Assembly: GCA_028622995.1 (NCBI GenBank)
Contig: JAJQJQ010000006.1
Location: forward strand, 2,790,001-2,854,000
DNA: 64,000 bases
Source: Panagrolaimus kolymaensis
Taxonomy: Eukaryota; Nematoda; Chromadorea; Rhabditida; Panagrolaimidae
Reading direction: 5' to 3'
Shown one piece after another: positions 58,701 to 64,000 of the stretch. Below the pieces are notes generated by a model that was not told the DNA's origin, searched no databases, and saw only the letters and a program-made list of their open reading frames with translations. The number at the start of each line of letters is the position of its first letter. Positions within the stretch are counted from its first letter, which is position 1. Made by a program: the position numbers and the translations under genes.

Positions 58701-61700
58701 ATTTAGATTTTTAACAAACAAATAAGAAAATAATAATAAGGAAAATTTGTTATTAAACACCTGCGCTGCGTGAAATGAGAAAAAATGAATTTCATAATAA
58801 TAACAAAAGAATCGAAGACCATCATCCATCCGCAACAACCTCCTCTTCCATTAAAGCTTTCAGGTGAGAGAGATAGAAAAAAACCTTGTTAAAGTGGCTC
58901 ACGGACTGTTGCCAGACGGACGACAACGCTAGTTTGGGGTTATGCTTGAAAAAGAAAATAGAAATGCTTTAATTCATGCCACAAAAAAAGCAAAACTCTA
59001 GCAACCAGGTGAATAGCATCATGTGAGGAGGCAGTTAGACGTTAAAGATGGCACACATATTTGCTTTTTTTTCTTAAAATGTCAAAAGTTAACAAAAATG
59101 AAATGAAAACGAAGAAGAAGAAAAACCACTAAGAAAAAAAACTACTCATTTGGTTCGCCTTTAAAAAAACCTTCGTTTAGTTTCACTTAAAATTCAAATA
59201 TCTATATTTTGTTTGAAATTTTTTTGGGAGAAGATTAATTCCAACCCACTGAAGCTAGCCAAAAAGACTCATTATGACGTTTAAACAAAACAAAAAAACA
59301 AGTGCCTTTAAAAGAAGAAACTAGTATTTTTGAAAAAAATGAAGAAAGAAAAGAAAAAATACTTCTTCAAAATCAATATATCCCATTTTTGTGTGTCATC
59401 TAAAAAAAGTTTTTACACCCAGTTTTTTTTTTGAACAGCAATAAATTTAAAAATTTTTTTTAAACAAACTTTGAAGGCTAAAAAAACTTGCACCCTTTTT
59501 TAATGTCCCAAAATCGTTAACAATATAAATAAATTCCTGCAAAGCTCTTAAAAAAACGTTTTTGTTTCTTATCTCTGAAAGATTTTTTTTTGTTAAGCTC
59601 AAATACTTTTTCTTTAACAAATAAAACATAAAAAGAAGAATAATTTTTTTTATGTATGTCATTGTAAAAAAAAAGAATAGCAAACTCAAAACGAAAAAAA
59701 ATCTCTCTCATCTTTTTCAAGTTAAAAAAAGGAAACAAGAAACCCATAGCAAAGAAAAGCAGCTAGTTTTAAACTTGTAATAATAAAAAGACAAAAAAAG
59801 ATGTAAAGCAACGAACGAACAACGATAATAATTTGACATTGTAAAAATAAAAAAAAATTAGCGAAGAAGGGGAAGTAAGAATCATCAAAAAAAAGTGTGA
59901 AGGAAGGAGGCTGTTGTTACTTGCTTGCTTTCTCGCTGAAGATGAATGACAAGTGAGTCACATCGGCGTACAATAACTTTTTCATTCCTCATCTTCCGGA
60001 AAAGACAAAAATATTCATAACAATAACTCAACAAAAAAAACTAGGAAAGTCATCCATTTTGCAAGCGAAAAATATAATTTAAAAAAACAAGTTGACAAGG
60101 AAAAATAAAAACATGTGGCGATTTTCTTGAGTGAAAATAATAAAAAGGAGTGGATTGGAATAAAAAAACTTGAGTCATTTTCGAGAAGAAGAAAAAATTA
60201 TAGGAAAAATTAAAAATTATTTTAAAAGACTAAAAATACATTGTAAACCAAAATAAAATTATTCCTGGTTTCCTAAAATGCAGCCACATCCGCCGTCTCT
60301 CACATATTTTTTTTCTTTTGTTATTAAACCTTGTGACCAAAAAATAAAGCTTATTATTTACAAATCTCTGTGCATTTGGTTTTTTTTTCTCCAAACAACA
60401 CAAAATTTATACTCATATCCCTTTTAATCAGTTGTCAGGCAGGGAGCAGTCCAACACAAAAGACCTGTTTTTATTTTATTCTTGTTACTGCTGTTGTTGA
60501 TGTCGGTTGCTCACTTCACCGATTACACATGCGCATATAAATAAGATTTCCTCTTTAAAAATCGCTCCAGCAAAAATAGATAAATTTATAAAATCCAAAT
60601 TAAATCAAAGAAAAATAAATCGATTTTTTTAATTTCCATTCGTTAAATTTTTACGGGGTAAAAATGAACTCATCAAAAAATGCAGAGGGAAGAACTAAAG
60701 CAATAATAATCCACGCAGCATCGACTATAAAAACTCATCAATCACATCAAAGGAAAAAAAATAACACCCTTATATTATTTTTACCTCATCATAACTTTTT
60801 TTATTTTACGTCGATTTTTTCCCTAATTCAAAAAAAAGAAAAGAATACACGGACATCGAGCGAGGCGAGGAGCATCGTCCACTTCTTTCAATTGCTGTTG
60901 TTAAAAAAATGAGGAATATAAATAATATTTTTGCGCACAAAAAAGAATTCGAATAAAAAAGGAAAGAAAGAGAAATGAGGCTTTCAATACGAAGAAGAAG
61001 AAGAAAATGACCAAAAACGCAATGCGACCGTGGAAAATAAAAAAGCGATGAAAGATAATTGCGTCACGCTATTCACAAAAATGGAGAGACGAATAAATAC
61101 GTATACGTGTAGTCCAGCAAAAAATTAGGGGGAAAAACGCTAAAATGTAACTAATGCAACTAAATTTTTTTATCAGCTCTTCTCTTATTACATGATTTTG
61201 CTCACTTTGAAAGAATTCGAATAAATTTATCTTAAGAAAACGAACAGCTAAAAGCCAGTGGTCGTTATCCATCCGCTGCTATACAAAAAAAAATCTCAGA
61301 AAAACCAGCTCCACTCATTCTGTTTTTTAATGAATGTTTATTAAAAAAACGAAACTAGAAAAACAACTAAATCCCTCTCCCTCATTAATTCTTACATTTA
61401 TCCGTTTGAATCTATGTTTTTTTTACTCTGACCTATTTTTATCCTAAAATCAAATCACTAGGTTAGTCCAATCTTTCTTTTCCATTAAATATTTTTAATC
61501 CAAAAAAATGTAATATCCAAACTTACGGTAATCAGATTTTTTATTTGGTCTTCGAGTTCAGCAATGGCTTTATCTTTGGAACTGAGTTCATTAGTCAAAA
61601 TCCTAAATAATATTTTTACTTTTAATAAAAAAATTCAAATTCGAAATGGAAGCTTACTGATTTTCTTTTAAAGTATTCCTCAAAAGTCTTTCTTTTTCAA

Positions 61701-64000
61701 TCATATCATCTATTATTGAATCGGATGTGGCATTACTACCATCATCGGAATTTGATGTGGAATGATAACCAATATCTTCAATATGTTCAGGTTTTGGGGA
61801 TGTTGCAGAACGCCTTTCAAAAACATTAGATAAAAGTGAACGCAATTCAATATTTTCTTGTTGACGATTTTCTAAATTTTCCATTAATTGACTTATATAA
61901 TCATCCATTCCAGATTTTCCACGATTTTTACATAATTCTTGAATATCTCGTTTAAGTTTAGCATTTTCCATTTCAAGTTCTTGAGTTTTTAGCGAACTAT
62001 AGGTTTCTATTGCCGAATGATTTATGGCATTTGTTTCATTTTGAAGTAGCATCAATTGATTCATAAGTTTATCTTTTTGTCGTTCGATATTATGCACTTT
62101 GACCGTTAATTCGCGAATATGTTCATATTGTTTTAAAACGGTTTGATAATGACTATTTTCATTTGCGTCAATGGTTGTGGATTGGCCATCAGAAGAAATG
62201 GAACGCATGGAATTCCTCAAATCTGAGCCTCGACTAAATTCAGAAACTAATAAATCTGCATTTGAAGCTAATTGCTTTCTCATTTCATCTCTTTCTAATT
62301 CAATTCGTTCCATTTTTCTTTTTTCGCTGAACAATTGTGATTCAATGGAATGGAAATTTTGTTCCATTCTTGAATAATTTTCTTTCAATGATTCTAATTC
62401 TTTGAGTTCTTTAGCGCTGAGGGATTCAATTTGGGATTTATAAGTTTCATTGAGAATTGTTAAATCTGTGAATTCTTGTTTTAATCCATCCAAATCAGCT
62501 GCTTGAGTGGCAAGCTTATCATGAAGTTGAGCAAGTTCAACATCTTGCATAAGTTTTATTTCTTTAATAGCTAATAATTCATCTCGCTCAATCATGATAC
62601 GATTTAATTGGGCTTTAAGCTCTTCAAAGGTTGCACACTTTTCGGCTAAAGTTTTTCTTTCAGATGCCTAAAAATTATTTTCTGTATTTTCTGCAAATTA
62701 ATTAAGTTTAAAACTTACCAATACATCCATTTTTAATTGCATATCCATAATTTTTTTCTCCAAACTTTGATGCTTATTTTCCCAAAATAGCACCGTAGTT
62801 CGTTCAGCTTTAAGCTTTTTAAGTTGCTTTTTAGCCAAAAATCTTCGAACACAACTTTGAACTTTGATAATTTTTCGAATTCGTTTAATTTGTTCTCGAC
62901 GAACCATAAATCCACGAAAATATCTTTGAATGGTGACAGCTGATTTTTCAAATTTAATCGCAAGCACTTTACGACGAACTTCACGAGCTTTATATGCGGC
63001 TTGAATAGCGATAATTGCATTTCGAATTGAATTATATTTTTTTCGTTCAATATATCCTCTCCATGCTGTTTGAATACAAATGGTAGCGCGATGCATTTGA
63101 AGATATTTAATTCGACGATATGCAAGAAATGCTTTAGTTGCCGCTTGAATTATTTTAATTGAATTCATCATTTGAAGATATCGTCGACGAGCAACAAAAC
63201 CACGCCATATTGTTTGAATTTTAACTGCGGATGCTGAAAGGACATCTTGACGAATTTTTTCTAATCTAGCTACTTGACCAACACGGAAAAACATTTTAGT
63301 TTTACCAAGTGCAAATTTTTCTGGCTAAAAAAATACAATAAATTAATTCACTACGCCTTCAAACTTTATAAAAAAGTCTTACTTCAAGCCATTTTTCGCA
63401 AGCAAATTTAGCAAATTCTTTAGGTTTATGTTTCCACATGGCTTTTCCTTCAGGGTATAACACTCGATATCGACGACCAAATTCATCATACGCCCATCTT
63501 GATGGATACCCAGCAGCTGAGATTCTAACGGTTTCAAGAACTCCACAAGCTCGAAGTTGTTGAATGGCGCGTTTAGGTTCAAAATAAAAGCATTCTTTAT
63601 CATCATTGGGTTTAATACATCGAACATAATGTGGTCTAGTTACGCTAAGGACACTGATAAGTTCAGATAAAGAATCACGAAATTGGAAGGCCACAGTTTT
63701 CTTTCGATTTGCTCCAGTTGACGAAGAAGCAAGAACATCACGAATAACTTCTTTAAGAAATGGAAACTAAAAAGAAAATTTAAAATTTAGACAAAAATAT
63801 ATTGAATAATCGGACCTGAGTCTTTGCAAAAACTCCTAACAATTGTTCATTTACAGTATCTTTATTCTTTTCTAGAAAACCATCAATTCTGTAAGATACA
63901 TCCGCAGCAAAATGTTTAACCAAAAATGATGGATCTTTAAATTTAGGCATAACAAGATGAGAAGATTTTTTAAGTTTAGGACAATTTGACATAAGTGCCA
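55781..64000 (-). CDS. hum-2: Class V unconventional myosin heavy chain (5' part beyond the window)
   Basis: At least twelve minus-strand exons. Motor end: [13 protein letters not shown] (63816 onward), then exon 63766-63383 with [13 protein letters not shown] and the converter-side [18 protein letters not shown]. Exon 63324-62719 carries [13 protein letters not shown] and six IQ motifs for calmodulin-type light chains. Exons 62667-61658 and 61602-61527 are coiled coil. After a 3.5-kb intron come 57972-57895, 57479-57108 (coiled coil, then start of the cargo-binding DIL domain, [19 protein letters not shown]), 57051-56959 ([18 protein letters not shown]), 56876-56595, 56540-56383, 56332-56026 and 55912-55781, ending LNNVARFA. 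All phases close. Class V myosins walk on actin and move organelles; hum-2 is the C. elegans class V gene, so the symbol rests on family. Confidence 0.95.
58081..58268 (-). CDS. Alternative first exon for a motorless myosin V tail isoform
   Basis: Within the 3.5-kb myosin V intron, a splice acceptor TTTTTATTAG (AG at 58270-58269) is followed by a 26-nt leader and an ATG at 58242. The 54-codon frame is acidic ([12 protein letters not shown], later [14 protein letters not shown]) and ends in phase 0 at a donor GAT|GTAAAT. The next myosin exon (57972) starts in phase 0, so the join is open through the DIL domain. An in-frame TAA 18 nt before the ATG, and no phase-0 acceptor, exclude use as an internal exon of the long transcript. 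The acceptor fits spliced-leader trans-splicing. A tail-only protein of about 500 residues is predicted. Confidence 0.68.
58271..61526 (-). other. Large myosin V intron with internal promoter
   Basis: Bounded by the donor after ATT ACC at 61527 and used by the long isoform to reach 57972. It is A-rich on + (T-rich on the transcribed strand), like the gene deserts elsewhere. It must contain the promoter of the short isoform, which I cannot pinpoint. It includes a 10-base G run at 58589-58598, striking in this composition. No other gene seen. Confidence 0.65.

Noticed and set aside
60664..60912. 82-codon plus-strand frame inside the myosin V intron
   Set aside because: Ser/Lys/Phe-rich without acceptor or conservation clue; consistent with chance in an intron.
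1..64000. CRISPR arrays, operon-style ribosome binding sites and rho-independent terminators
   Set aside because: The window is eukaryotic with spliced genes; no direct-repeat and spacer structure was seen.

Overview
The window is 64 kb of a very AT-rich nuclear genome from a nematode. I infer this from three things. The introns are mostly 45-60 nt, T-rich on the coding strand, and end in TTTTTAG or TTTCAG. Several starts sit just after an orphan splice acceptor, as expected for spliced-leader trans-splicing. The gene families include an ACR-16-group acetylcholine receptor subunit, a DMSR-type neuropeptide GPCR, a HORMA protein resembling the meiotic HIM-3/HTP set, and Gly-rich secreted peptides. 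Clade IV would fit the base composition, but I cannot name the species. I assembled gene models by hand from frames and splice sites and checked that exon phases close; no alignment or search was run.

Layout. 1-7.0 kb: A-rich and gene-free. 7.0-11.4 kb: a tandem duplication carrying two divergent PP1-type phosphatases (+). 11.6-16.2 kb: four short secreted proteins: Gly/His-rich (-), Tyr/Gln-rich (-), Gly/Thr/Val repeat protein (+), and an intronless basic secretory protease with an HExxH site (+). 16.3-25.1 kb: T-rich and gene-free apart from two tRNA-like genes, an intron-bearing tRNA-Leu(CAA) and a perfect 94-bp foldback element. 25.1-27.6 kb: neuropeptide GPCR (+). 30.1-32.3 kb: GTPBP1/2-type GTPase (+) with a second, identical tRNA-Leu antisense in its last intron. 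33.1-34.8 kb: HORMA protein (+). 34.9-37.3 kb: three small genes (a membrane protein, an acidic protein, a PPxY membrane protein). 37.9-38.5 kb: SRP14 (+). 38.8-40.8 kb: nicotinic receptor alpha subunit (-). 40.8-45.7 kb: A-rich, with a hAT-type MITE carrying 8-bp target duplications, a possible 53-aa gene and a third tRNA-like gene. 45.7-47.0 kb: a truncated GALNT pseudogene behind a foreign exon. 47.6-54.7 kb: two directly repeated paralogues of an unrecognised acidic protein (-) flanking a divergent protein kinase (+). 55.8-64.0 kb: myosin V (-), with its 5' end beyond the window.

The points most worth following are: (1) a self-contained alternative first exon inside the 3.5-kb myosin V intron, which splices in phase to the tail and predicts a motorless cargo-binding isoform; (2) three Pol III-type tRNA-shaped genes with paired acceptor stems and intact A/B boxes but no ordinary anticodon arm; (3) the nematode basic secretory protease, a transfer candidate; (4) blocks of strong A/T strand asymmetry that match transcription direction where it is known, and suggest that the deserts upstream of the GPCR and receptor genes are transcribed.
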